Below are positions 13,111 through 21,202 of a DNA stretch of 26,540 nt, piece after piece. The position numbers were made by a program, and so were the translations under genes. The stretch is from IMG/VR virus record IMGVR_UViG_3300028844_006665, positions 1 to 26,540 of that record; one strand, written 5' to 3'. Source of the stretch: a virus. A model generated the notes under the pieces. That model worked only from the letters and a program-made list of their open reading frames with translations, was not told where the DNA came from and searched no databases. Every line of letters begins with the position of its first letter. Positions within the stretch are counted from its first letter, which is position 1.

Positions 13111-16100
13111 TCGGGCCCGCTGAAGTAGCGGCTGCGATTGGCGGCAATTCCCGCGAAGGCGATGGATACGTTGCCTTCTGTCCACTGCATGAAGCAGACG
13201 GGAAATCACACAACCCCTCCCTGATCCTTTCAGAAGGTCATTCTAAACCGGTCATCGGTCATTGCCGGGCGGGGTGCTGCCAGGATGACATTAATGCTGC
13301 GGTTGATGAGATCGTCGAGCGCCTCGAAGCAGGCGAAACCGTGACTCCGATCGAGAGCAAAGTCGAAATCAAGAAGTCAGGAAACAAGCTGCACGCCCGT
13401 ATCCTGAGGGAGGGTGCCCCCACGGACGCGTATCAATATGACGACATTGACGGGAATTATGTTGTCACGAAGATCCGCTGGGAAGCCGTCATCGACGGGC
13501 GGCGTGAGAAGACATTCCAATTCTGTAATCAGCAACTGCCTGCAACGAGCCCGTCCGCATTCCGCATGCCGGAAGCTGCGGCAATGCCTTTATATAATGC
13601 GCACGCTCTAAGAGATCTGGAGTCTGACGACCTCGTCGTGATTTGCGAGGGCGAGAAGGACGCCAATACCATGCTGGGCCTCGATTACGTTGCGGTATCG
13701 ACACATAACGGCGTAGCAGGGTGGAGCAGTCAGAGCGCTGGCTGTTTGCAGGGTCGCCATGTAGCCATCGTGCCAGACAACGACGACGCAGGACACAAAT
13801 ATGCCAAGAAGGTAATCAAAGCGCTCTCTCCATTCGCCAAAAGCGTGAAGGTCATCGAGCTGCCCGGACTGAAAGATAAGGGTGACGTTACAGACTGGGT
13901 TGATGCCGGCGGGACCGAGCAACAATTTTGGGAACTCTACACCGGGCAGTCTGAGGAGGATCTTGGTGGCCCCAATCCTGAGTGGAGAACGACACTCTCG
14001 CGAAACGCGCAGGGCGCCATACGATCGAATGACTTTAATTTAAATATCATGCTGTCGCGGTCCCCCGAGTTTCACGGGCTGTTTCGTTATAACCACTTTC
14101 AAAATGTTATTGAGCTGTGGCGAGCGATACCCGGCAGTGATGACACTGGCCCGTTCCCAAGAGTTTGGCAGGATACAGACGAGACGGATGTCCTGGTCTG
14201 GGCGCAGCGAGCAGTGTTCCCGTCAATGGCGCGCTCCAAGATCATGCCGGCCGTCCAGGCTGTCGCCGCTGACAATGGCTATGACCCGCTGGTCGACTAT
14301 CTCGACATGCTGGCGTGGGACGGGGAGGAACGTCTTGATTGCTTCCTGCAGGAATATCTCGGGGCTGAAGGTGTCGACCGTTATATAAGTGCGGTGGGTC
14401 GTATGTGGGCCATATCCGCAGTTGCTCGTGCCTATCAGCCCGGATGCCAAGTCGACACCATGCTCGTACTGGAGGGACGCCAGGGGCTTTATAAGTCGTC
14501 GGCTTTACGAGCCCTGGTGCCGCATGAAGAGTGGTTCTCTGACGACATCAGCTCGATGCGCGGCGATAAGGACGACAAGCTGGCGCTGTTCGGGCGCATG
14601 ATCATCGAGATCAAAGAACTCGAGGCGCTGCGGAAGGCTGAGATTGGCGCTATCAAATCGTTTATCGATACACGGGTCGATAAGATCCGTGTACCTTACG
14701 GTAGATCGGTCCAGTCCTTTCCGCGGCGGTGTGTCATGGCCGGGTCGTACAATCCAACGGGCCACGGGTATCTGAAAGATGCATCCGGCGGTCGGCGTTT
14801 CTGGCCCGTAACAATCAAACATCTGGCCGACATCGATGGGCTGCTGGCGATTCGTGATCAGCTATGGGCCGAGGCGGTGGTGGCCTATAAGACCGGTGAA
14901 AAATGGTGGACGTTCGACCGCGACCTCATGAAGCTTATCGAGGCAGAACAGGAAGAGCGCTATCAGGTCGAACCGATTGAGGAGTTGGTTCACAGTTACA
15001 TCGATAACGAGTGTCTTGCGGATGATCAGGATGGTGCGCACAACATCCGTCGATCGTGGATACCCCGCAAAGAGCCATTAGACACATTCTTCACGCATAA
15101 CTTCTGTGAGGATGTATTGCTTCGATCGTGGGACCAGGTGAGGCGCCCTGATCTGAATATTATTGGTCAGGCGATGACCCGCATCGGGTGGACAAAGGGC
15201 AAATTATGGAACGCTCGCATCAGCAAAACGAGCACCGGGTGGAAGCGTCCTGACACTGAAAACCGACCTCACCCTCCGAGAAAAACCACCTCACCCTCTG
15301 ACAAAATTGCCGCAAAAAGTGATGCACAGGCATCCGCTGCGTTGCGTGGGAAGGTGCAAAACGCCGCCGTGGAGACGGAAAACGTAGCCGTTTTGTCGAA
15401 AACCTCACCCTCTGACCCCCAAAGGGTGAGGGAGGGTGAGGTAAAGGGTGAGGTGCTAAGTTATTCCAGCGCAACAGAAAAAGGTAAAACCTCACCCTCC
15501 TCACCCTCTTTTCCTATTAACTTTGTGGAAAGTAATGAGGGGTTAGATACAGGGGTATATATAAAGTTTTGGGACACTGAGGGTGAGGTTGGCCTCCACG
15601 ACGCTCGCTCGGCACTGAAGAGCGCCCTCGACGACGGGATCGTCGGGTTCGACCTTGAGACGACGGGACTGTCGCCGGTCGACGACAGCCGGGCCCGACT
15701 GATGCAGGTCTGGCGCGACGATCACTGTCACGTTTTCGATCTCGATGTGTTTGGTGGCCTCGAGGCATTCGGCGATCTGCTGGAAGGCTCCGACCTTGTC
15801 GCCTTCAACGCACTTTTCGAAATGAGGTGGCTCAGGGCTGCGGACATTGATGTCGTCCCTCACGACCTGATGTTAGCCTGGTCGGCGGTTTATGGCGGCA
15901 CATTAAAAATAACGCTCGAGCATGTTGTGAAGGAGCTGCTGGGCGTTGAATTGGACAAGACGATGCAGAAGTCGGACTGGTCGGGTGAGTTGACCAAAGA
16001 TCAGATCCAGTACGCCTTCGATGATGCGTACTTCACGCTCATGGCTTGGCGGAAGCTGACGGGCATCATGGCCCCGGAGCAGGTTGCCGGATACGAGCTA

Positions 16101-17345
16101 TTCAAGAATTCACAACGGCCCGTCATGAGAATGATGGAAGCCGGCGTTGGGTTCGACATCGACGGCCATGCCGAACTGCTCTCACGATTTGAACGAAAGT
16201 TCATCTGGGCGGAAGATTGGTTAGCGCGCCACGTACCCGACGTGAAGAACTGGTCGAGCTCTTCGCAGGTTGCGAAATGGTTGAACGATTCTTTGCCTGA
16301 GAACGTGAAGGGACGGTGGCCTCGTACCGAAAAGACACTGGCCATGAAGACCGGTGCCGATGCCTGTAAGCAATTCATCCTCGATGTCGACCGCGACCTT
16401 CGCCGCGTCTTTTGGGCCTACCAAATTCTCCAAACCTATAGGAAATACATAAGCACCTATGGCGAGAAGCTTGTTCGCAATCATTATCGGGATAGGCGCC
16501 TCTATGGGAACTTCAGGATCGGCCGAGCCATCACCGGGCGAATGGCCTCCGAGAAACCAAACCTCCAGAACATGCCGGGCAGGGGTCCTATAGGAGCTGC
16601 GTTTCGCAGTCTGTTTATAGCACCGCCTGGTAGCCGTCTGGTAATTGCTGATTACAGTCAGATCGAGGTTCGCGTCGGTGGCATACTGGCTGATGAGCCA
16701 GCCTTCAAAGAAATGTTTGAACGTGGCTACGATGTTCACGCCGCGACGGCCGCGCTGATGCTCGGCAAGGAATACGATGAGGTTTTTGACAGCGAAAAGA
16801 AAAGTGTCCGTCCGGAGTACAAGCATGCGCGGTCGGCAGCGAAGGAAATTACATTCGGAATGCAATACGGCATGGGTGACCGGACGCTTGCCAGCAAGTT
16901 GAACCTCACGGTCCGGGAGGCGCGTCAGGAAATACGCAAATGGGAAGAGAACTTTCCCAAGGTAACAGAATGGAGAGAGAAGAGTGCGGAGTATGGTGCT
17001 CGCAATAAGGGGCTGGTGATGCCGAGCGGCCGCACGATTACTCTCGATTATAGACCGTCTCCACAAGCCTGTTACAATTATCCGGTTCAAGGCACTGCCG
17101 GCGACGTGATGTATGCCGCACTGGTCGAATTGGATCGGCGCCTCGATGAGGCGGACATCGATGCAGTGCCATTGTTGGTCGTTCACGATGAGATCGTGCT
17201 TGAGGCGGCAGAAGAAGATGCGGAGGAAGCGGCGAGGATACTCGAAGAGGCAATGGTCGCCGGGTTCAGGAAACTGTTCCCGAACGGCGGCATCAACAAT
17301 TTGGTCGAAGCGAGTGTCTGTAGCACGTGGGCAGATAAATCATGA
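13107..17345 (+). CDS. Primase-helicase-exonuclease-DNA polymerase fusion
   Basis: One uninterrupted frame of 1412 codons. Domains in order: primase-type zinc finger (Cys25, His28, Cys53, Cys57); TOPRIM at about 176-265 (Glu181 in CEGEKD, Asp224/226 in PDNDDAG); VirE/D5-type ATPase at about 310-700 with Walker A GRQGLYKS (457-464) and an acidic strand MIIEIKE; a low-complexity Ser/Pro/Lys linker at about 709-830; DEDDy 3'-5' exonuclease at about 835-965 (Asp849/Glu851 in GFDLETTGL, NALFE, YAFDDAY); family A polymerase to the end, with motif A DYSQIEVR (Asp1182), motif B RSAAKEITFGMQYGMG, motif C VVHDEIVLE (Asp1361). It would make primers, unwind, proofread and extend. These functions are usually on separate phage proteins. 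In exonuclease motif II the usual Asp is Glu. Confidence 0.93.
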   Translation: MIGPAEVAAAIGGNSREGDGYVAFCPLHEADGKSHNPSLILSEGHSKPVIGHCRAGCCQDDINAAVDEIVERLEAGETVTPIESKVEIKKSGNKLHARILREGAPTDAYQYDDIDGNYVVTKIRWEAVIDGRREKTFQFCNQQLPATSPSAFRMPEAAAMPLYNAHALRDLESDDLVVICEGEKDANTMLGLDYVAVSTHNGVAGWSSQSAGCLQGRHVAIVPDNDDAGHKYAKKVIKALSPFAKSVKVIELPGLKDKGDVTDWVDAGGTEQQFWELYTGQSEEDLGGPNPEWRTTLSRNAQGAIRSNDFNLNIMLSRSPEFHGLFRYNHFQNVIELWRAIPGSDDTGPFPRVWQDTDETDVLVWAQRAVFPSMARSKIMPAVQAVAADNGYDPLVDYLDMLAWDGEERLDCFLQEYLGAEGVDRYISAVGRMWAISAVARAYQPGCQVDTMLVLEGRQGLYKSSALRALVPHEEWFSDDISSMRGDKDDKLALFGRMIIEIKELEALRKAEIGAIKSFIDTRVDKIRVPYGRSVQSFPRRCVMAGSYNPTGHGYLKDASGGRRFWPVTIKHLADIDGLLAIRDQLWAEAVVAYKTGEKWWTFDRDLMKLIEAEQEERYQVEPIEELVHSYIDNECLADDQDGAHNIRRSWIPRKEPLDTFFTHNFCEDVLLRSWDQVRRPDLNIIGQAMTRIGWTKGKLWNARISKTSTGWKRPDTENRPHPPRKTTSPSDKIAAKSDAQASAALRGKVQNAAVETENVAVLSKTSPSDPQRVREGEVKGEVLSYSSATEKGKTSPSSPSFPINFVESNEGLDTGVYIKFWDTEGEVGLHDARSALKSALDDGIVGFDLETTGLSPVDDSRARLMQVWRDDHCHVFDLDVFGGLEAFGDLLEGSDLVAFNALFEMRWLRAADIDVVPHDLMLAWSAVYGGTLKITLEHVVKELLGVELDKTMQKSDWSGELTKDQIQYAFDDAYFTLMAWRKLTGIMAPEQVAGYELFKNSQRPVMRMMEAGVGFDIDGHAELLSRFERKFIWAEDWLARHVPDVKNWSSSSQVAKWLNDSLPENVKGRWPRTEKTLAMKTGADACKQFILDVDRDLRRVFWAYQILQTYRKYISTYGEKLVRNHYRDRRLYGNFRIGRAITGRMASEKPNLQNMPGRGPIGAAFRSLFIAPPGSRLVIADYSQIEVRVGGILADEPAFKEMFERGYDVHAATAALMLGKEYDEVFDSEKKSVRPEYKHARSAAKEITFGMQYGMGDRTLASKLNLTVREARQEIRKWEENFPKVTEWREKSAEYGARNKGLVMPSGRTITLDYRPSPQACYNYPVQGTAGDVMYAALVELDRRLDEADIDAVPLLVVHDEIVLEAAEEDAEEAARILEEAMVAGFRKLFPNGGINNLVEASVCSTWADKS
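15267..15588. repeat. CCTCACCC repeat cluster in the linker region, candidate origin
   Basis: The 8-mer CCTCACCC occurs five times on the plus strand (from 15267, 15289, 15403, 15490 and 15499, each extended to CCTCACCCTC) and four times as its complement GGGTGAGG (from 15424, 15434, 15446 and 15581). Opposed copies at 15403-15412 and 15432-15441 can form a hairpin. All lie in DNA encoding the variable linker between helicase and exonuclease. The following 15520-15565 stretch is AT-rich. Iteron clusters inside the initiator gene are known from lambda O; here the same role is proposed by analogy. Confidence 0.6.
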
Positions 17346-17824
17346 CGGCGGCCGTACAGAATAAATCAGCGATACGCATCAACGAAGACACCGTCATCGA
17401 AGAGACGCCCCAGGCGGGCGTGTTCCGCAGACGGCGGATCGGCCTGCTCGAGCGTTGGGCTGACGAGGGGGTTATCACACAAAGACAACTCGACGCGGCT
17501 GACGCGTTCGGTGCGATCTTCGAGCGCGCGCAGCTCCGCGAGCGGTACGCGATGTCGACGTCTGCGATAGATCGGGTCGATGGCGGCGGCAGCGGCGGCG
17601 AGGATAGTCGATCCGCCGGGCTCTACGACGCTCGAGAGCGGGTCATCGAGGCGTTGGCGCTCTTAGGCGACAGTATGGGCCCAGTGGTCTGGGATGTCGT
17701 CGGATCCGGTCTCAGCCTGCGGGAGCATGTATCGAGACAGGTGGGCGTGACACGGGTCACGGTTCACGAGGCACGTGGACGGTTGATCGCGGGGCTCGAC
17801 ATCCTGGCACGGGCGTGGCTTTGA
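17342..17824 (+). CDS. Small HTH-like regulator at the end of the early operon
   Basis: A 160-residue protein whose ATG overlaps the polymerase stop (ATGA). Residues 30-65 are helical (RRRIGLLERWADEGVITQRQLDAADAFGAIFERAQLRERY), and the C-terminus LREHVSRQVGVTRVTVHEARGRLIAGLDILA has helix-turn-helix spacing. This layout, with the GLLERW-like and WDVV-G-SL segments, resembles DUF6456-type alphaproteobacterial proteins. A Gly/Ser-rich insert (DGGGSGGED) separates the halves. Last in the early operon, it could switch on later genes; that is positional inference only. Confidence 0.55.
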   Translation: MTAAVQNKSAIRINEDTVIEETPQAGVFRRRRIGLLERWADEGVITQRQLDAADAFGAIFERAQLRERYAMSTSAIDRVDGGGSGGEDSRSAGLYDARERVIEALALLGDSMGPVVWDVVGSGLSLREHVSRQVGVTRVTVHEARGRLIAGLDILARAWL

Positions 17825-17859
17825 TGATCGAATAGAATTTTAGAAATTTGATTCGATCA
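17825..17859. terminator. Inverted repeat after the phage early operon
   Basis: TGATCGAAT (17825-17833) and ATTCGATCA (17851-17859) are perfect inverted copies around a 17-base AT-rich loop, immediately after the stop of the last early gene. A second small hairpin, CATGCG-TGAT-CGCATG, lies at 17869-17884. Neither has a T-run, so termination is plausible but weakly supported; an operator for the next gene is the alternative. Confidence 0.35.
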
Positions 17860-17987
17860 GATCAAAAGCATGCGTGATCGCATGGCTTGATATGCCCATT
17901 AAACATCCGCGACATTATCAGCTCCATGATGCCCGACCTATCATCAGGCCCATAGACGAACACCACAAAGCCAGTAGATAATTCAGC

Positions 17988-20009
17988 ATGCACCGCTTGC
18001 TCGCCATCGCAGCTCTCGTTCTATCCTTCGGCATATCGTCTGCCGAGGCGGCCAAGCGTGTTGCATTGGTGATTGGTAACAACAGCTACAAAACACTTCC
18101 TGACCTGGACAACGCGCGAAAGGACGCTGACGGAATTGCATCCAAACTCCGGAGCCTGGGTTGGGATGTCGTCTTGAAGAAAGATTTAAGCCGGCGGCAG
18201 GCCTATCGACAAATCGCGACGTTCGAAAGCAAGCTCCGGGATGCCGAAGTGGGTCTGGTTTATTATGCGGGGCATGGCATTCAAAAGGATGGCAAAAACT
18301 ATCTGATACCATCCGATGCCGAGATAGAGGTCGAGGAGGATCTGCGGTCGGAAGCCTTTACATCATCGGACATTCTTGAAGCGATGGAGAAAGCGGGCGC
18401 TCCGATGAACATCGTCATCCTGGACTCCTGTCGGGACAATCCGTTGCCAAGACGGTCCCGTTCGGCTGAACGTGGTCTTGCCGCTCCCTCGCTGCCGGCG
18501 GGTATTAAAGGCACAGCGATTGTGTTCTCTGCTGGTCCCGGACAGGTGGCAATGGATGGGCCGAAGAACGGACATGGTGTGTTTACGGGCGAGTTGCTGA
18601 AGGTGCTGGATAGACCGGGATTAAAACTCGAAGAGGTCTTTAAACAGACCGCTCGGCAGGTGGCGGTCCGGACCAACAGCAAACAGAAGCCATGGATGAA
18701 TTCATCGGTGACGAGCGATTTTTATTTCCAGGAAGAGAAGGCTACGCCGGCTGCTTCTGTGCCCGCTGCAGATAAGGAGACAGTGTTCTGGCAGTCGATA
18801 GCAAACAGTGATCGCGCTGGGGATTATAAAGCCTACCTATCGCAGTATCCAAGTGGAGCTTTCGCAGCGCTCGCTCGCAGTCGTTTGTCCGCACTAAAGG
18901 AGACTAAAACGGCGAGCCTGTCTCCACCAAATTACACGATCGAGGCAATGGACGAGACGCTGGTAGCGCTGCGTTCAGCGAACGTGCGTGAACGGCCTAC
19001 GACATCTTCCGCAAAGTTGGCGACCCTAAAATCAGGTTTTGCAGTCGAGGTGACGGGTAAGACACAGTTTGAAGGTAAGGACTGGTACCGGATCGCGATG
19101 TCTGGCCGCAGCGCTTATGTCTTTGGGTCGTTACTGGGTGAGAAAGCGACCCCGGTGGTGGGCGTCTACCCATCTCTGGCACCGGGCAAGACGTTCCGGG
19201 ACTGCGCGGATTGCCCGGAAATGGTGGTGATCCCATCAGGTTCATTCAGGATGGGTGATTTGAGTGGTGGTGGTTACAAGTATGAAAAACCGGTTCACAA
19301 GGTGCGGATCGGTTACAGTTTTGCGGTTGGAAAATACGAGGTAACGCGAGGAGAATTCGCAAAGTTCATCACGGAGACAGGCTACGATGCGGGCAACTCC
19401 TGTTATGTCTGGTCGGGTACGAAGTGGGAGAGCCGGTCAGGTAAAACCTGGAGGGATCCGGGATATAGCCAAACTGATCGAGATCCTGTGGCCTGCGTGA
19501 GCTGGGACGATGTAAAAGCGTATGTTGACTGGATGTCTCGGAAGAGTGGCAAGGAATATCGTCTTCTGAGTGAGTCCGAGTGGGAGTACATGGCACGGGC
19601 TGGGAGTACGTCGAAATATCCATTTGGTGCCAGTGATACAGCTCTTTGCCAACACGGGAACGGAGCGGATCAAAGTACGAGTTTTGATTGGCGTAATAAG
19701 TCTTGTAATGATGGGGTTGGTGAGAAGACATCCCCGGCGGGAAGTTATAAGGCTAATAAATTCGGTGTCTATGACACGGTCGGTAATGTCTGGGAGTTGG
19801 TAGAAGACTGCTGGAACAAGAACTACCACGGCGCACCCATTGATGGCAGTGCATGGACGAGCGGCGGTGACTGTTCAAAGCGCGTCTTGCGGGGCGGTTC
19901 CTGGTACAGCGGTCCTAGGCTCCTCCGTTCCGCGCTCCGCAACTGGAACGATGCCTCGTTTCGGTACAACCTCCACGGGTTCCGGATTGCCAGGACGCTT
20001 TCGCGCTAG
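17988..20009 (+). CDS. Secreted caspase-SH3-FGE protein, probable DGR target
   Basis: A 673-residue protein. A signal peptide (about residues 1-21, LLAIAALVLSFGISSAEAA) predicts export. A C14 caspase-like domain follows at about 22-245, with catalytic His96 in YYAGHG and Cys148 in LDSCRDNP. A spacer (about 260-300) contains YLSQYPSGAFAALARSRL; then a bacterial SH3 domain at about 318-385 (ALRSANVRERP...SGRSAYVFGSLLG). The C-terminal half is a formylglycine-generating-enzyme (FGE) type C-type-lectin fold from about 405 (PEMVVIPSGSFRMG, EVTRGEFAKF, LLSESEWEYMARAG, YDTVGNVWELVED), ending in RVLRGGSWYSGPRLLRSALR and GFRIARTLSR. That end is where DGRs diversify such proteins. The fold would be the binding face and the caspase the effector. 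Base composition is close to the phage part. Confidence 0.85.
   Translation: MHRLLAIAALVLSFGISSAEAAKRVALVIGNNSYKTLPDLDNARKDADGIASKLRSLGWDVVLKKDLSRRQAYRQIATFESKLRDAEVGLVYYAGHGIQKDGKNYLIPSDAEIEVEEDLRSEAFTSSDILEAMEKAGAPMNIVILDSCRDNPLPRRSRSAERGLAAPSLPAGIKGTAIVFSAGPGQVAMDGPKNGHGVFTGELLKVLDRPGLKLEEVFKQTARQVAVRTNSKQKPWMNSSVTSDFYFQEEKATPAASVPAADKETVFWQSIANSDRAGDYKAYLSQYPSGAFAALARSRLSALKETKTASLSPPNYTIEAMDETLVALRSANVRERPTTSSAKLATLKSGFAVEVTGKTQFEGKDWYRIAMSGRSAYVFGSLLGEKATPVVGVYPSLAPGKTFRDCADCPEMVVIPSGSFRMGDLSGGGYKYEKPVHKVRIGYSFAVGKYEVTRGEFAKFITETGYDAGNSCYVWSGTKWESRSGKTWRDPGYSQTDRDPVACVSWDDVKAYVDWMSRKSGKEYRLLSESEWEYMARAGSTSKYPFGASDTALCQHGNGADQSTSFDWRNKSCNDGVGEKTSPAGSYKANKFGVYDTVGNVWELVEDCWNKNYHGAPIDGSAWTSGGDCSKRVLRGGSWYSGPRLLRSALRNWNDASFRYNLHGFRIARTLSR
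19881..19997 (+). other. Putative DGR variable region
   Basis: The last ~117 coding bases before the stop encode the FGE binding surface. Codons where DGR template repeats usually have AAC/AAT are here TAC, AGC, GGT (19905-19913), CTC, CTC, AAC, GAT, TTT, TAC, AAC, CTC and CAC: nearly all NNC or NNT, as adenine-specific mutagenesis would leave. Constant positions (RGGSW, LRSA, GFRIAR) are intact. The end, GGGTTCCGGATTGCCAGGAC, is the expected place for the initiation-of-mutagenic-homing sequence. No template copy was found in the window. Confidence 0.6.
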
Positions 20010-20018
20010 CGAAAGTGT
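19995..20018 (+). other. Hairpin at the stop codon, as downstream of DGR targets
   Basis: CTTTCGC-GCTA-GCGAAAG (19998-20015) is a perfect seven-pair stem with a four-base loop, extended to ten pairs with one G-T. The TAG stop lies in the loop/stem. DGRs such as that of Bordetella phage BPP-1 need a short hairpin with tetraloop just downstream of the variable region for efficient retrohoming; size and position match. Confidence 0.6.
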
Positions 20019-20063
20019 TACCTCTTCAATCTTTACCTCTTTACCTCTAGGGGGAGAGCCCAG

Positions 20064-20098
20064 AGAGGGGTTTCCCCTTTCTGGCCGCGTAAGCGGCT
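20064..20098 (+). terminator. Two small hairpins after the caspase-FGE gene
   Basis: AGAGGGG-TTT-CCCCTTT (20064-20080) and GGCCGC-GTAA-GCGGCT (20083-20098, closed by a G-T pair) lie back to back, the second followed by AATTT. Together they could terminate the gene ending at 20009. Confidence 0.45.
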
Positions 20099-20220
20099 AA
20101 TTTCAGCTGGTTAACTCAGAGTAGCTTCCAATGCCTCGCGAGAAGATCAGGTCCTGCGATCATACGACCAGTAACGATAAAACCGTTATTTGGGCCGGAT
20201 GGGGCCAGCGCGACGGCGTA

Positions 20221-20381
20221 ACCTACCCACACACACAAAAATCCACTAAACTGATTTCTATGAGGAAACTAACCGCCACCATCTGTCTGACCTTTGCCGT
20301 GCTTCTTGGAAGTGTGGGGATGAGTGCGAGTGCTGATTACCAAAAGGATCTAACCGCATACAAGAGTGGTGATTACGCAAC
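20221..20381 (+). repeat. Export-leader module, copy 1
   Basis: The upstream sequence CTACCCACACACACAAAAATC... plus ATG at 20260 and codons for MRKLTATICLTFAVLLGS, continuing in near-identity with copy 4 to GGTGATTACGCAAC (ends 20381), after which the two sequences part abruptly. This is the longest shared stretch between copies. Confidence 0.8.
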
Positions 20382-20412
20382 ATTTTGTAATACCGAAGGT
20401 GGCGATGACTAA
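20260..20412 (+). pseudogene. Truncated Sel1-family secreted protein remnant
   Basis: A 50-codon frame: signal peptide MRKLTATICLTFAVLLGSVG, then ADYQKDLTAYKSGDYAT, the start of a Sel1-repeat protein as in the gene at 23495. At base 20381 homology stops and the frame runs through CNTEGGDD to a TAA. The following lipoprotein gene starts inside this tail (ATG 20405). So only the leader and the first 20 mature residues of a Sel1 gene survive. The export leader is intact, so a short secreted peptide could still be made. Confidence 0.7.
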
Positions 20413-20989
20413 TTTGATAAAAGCAAAGGTTTCCAATTTATCTGCTACAGCAGTGCTTTTAATTTCTCTCGCTGTCACCGGATGCCAAACCACAGAAAAT
20501 AGTTTTGAGCCGCCAGATACATCACTGCGTATGATCCAAAGCACTGCTGATTATTGTCAAATTACAGATTCAAATTTTGCAATTGATTTAGATTATCTGG
20601 AATTATCGGTTTGGTGGTCTGATAAATGTGAGGATGGTTCTCCGAAAGGTTCGGGGAGACTGATTATATTTAAGGGTGATGCAATAGTTGAAGAATATGT
20701 TGGTAAAATGGAGAAAGGTCCAGTTGGAATGGCGAGACATGGCCAGGGTGTCATTACCCATTATTTTAGAGAAACTATAATGGGTGAATCTAAACAATTT
20801 CCTCGCTGGAGATATGAAGGTGAATTCCTATTTAATGAGCGAACTGGCAATGGGTTTTACACAAATGAAACCGGCTTGCGAATTAAGGGCTCGTTTAAAG
20901 ACGGTAAACCTAATGGAGTTTGCGCTGTAACGTTCCCTAACGGCACCTCTAAAAATATTGAGTTTGATGAAGGAAAACCAATCCAGTAA
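20405..20989 (+). CDS. MORN-like repeat lipoprotein
   Basis: A 194-residue protein. The frame is open from 20366, but the ATG at 20405 starts a proper lipoprotein signal: MTNLIKAKVSNLSATAVLLI then SLAVTGC, with lipobox Cys at about residue 27. The mature part contains MORN-like units: KGSGRLIIF, HGQGVITHY, WRYEGEFLFNERTGNGFYTN and IKGSFKDGKPNGVCAVTFPNG. MORN repeats are structural and can bind lipid or partner proteins. The gene is AT-richer than its surroundings and begins eight bases before the stop of the truncated Sel1 leader frame, so it may be translated by coupling from it. It looks inserted into a Sel1 gene. Confidence 0.7.
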   Translation: MTNLIKAKVSNLSATAVLLISLAVTGCQTTENSFEPPDTSLRMIQSTADYCQITDSNFAIDLDYLELSVWWSDKCEDGSPKGSGRLIIFKGDAIVEEYVGKMEKGPVGMARHGQGVITHYFRETIMGESKQFPRWRYEGEFLFNERTGNGFYTNETGLRIKGSFKDGKPNGVCAVTFPNGTSKNIEFDEGKPIQ

Positions 20990-21202
20990 GGAATCTCTTA
21001 TTGGCCGAGAAAAAATATGCGCAGCGTGAAATTAGAAACTCTTCAATGATAGCAGCTGGGGCTGTTCAATTCACAACGAGAATAGTCAAGTATATCGGAA
21101 AACTCCGTTAATACTGAACAAATCTAGCACTCTCTTGAGATGATGAACCAGGCTTTTAAAGATAATAGCAGATATAGGTTAGCCTTATGGGTAACGCAGA
21201 CT

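Noticed and set aside
15267-15588. A CRISPR array or tandem minisatellite
   Set aside because: The repeats are 8-10 bases, occur in both orientations, are unevenly spaced (some overlap), and lie inside an intact coding frame.
16221-17186. A 321-codon minus-strand reading frame
   Set aside because: It lies wholly opposite the polymerase motifs A, B and C, and its translation (many Cys, His and Arg, no motif) looks like a shadow.
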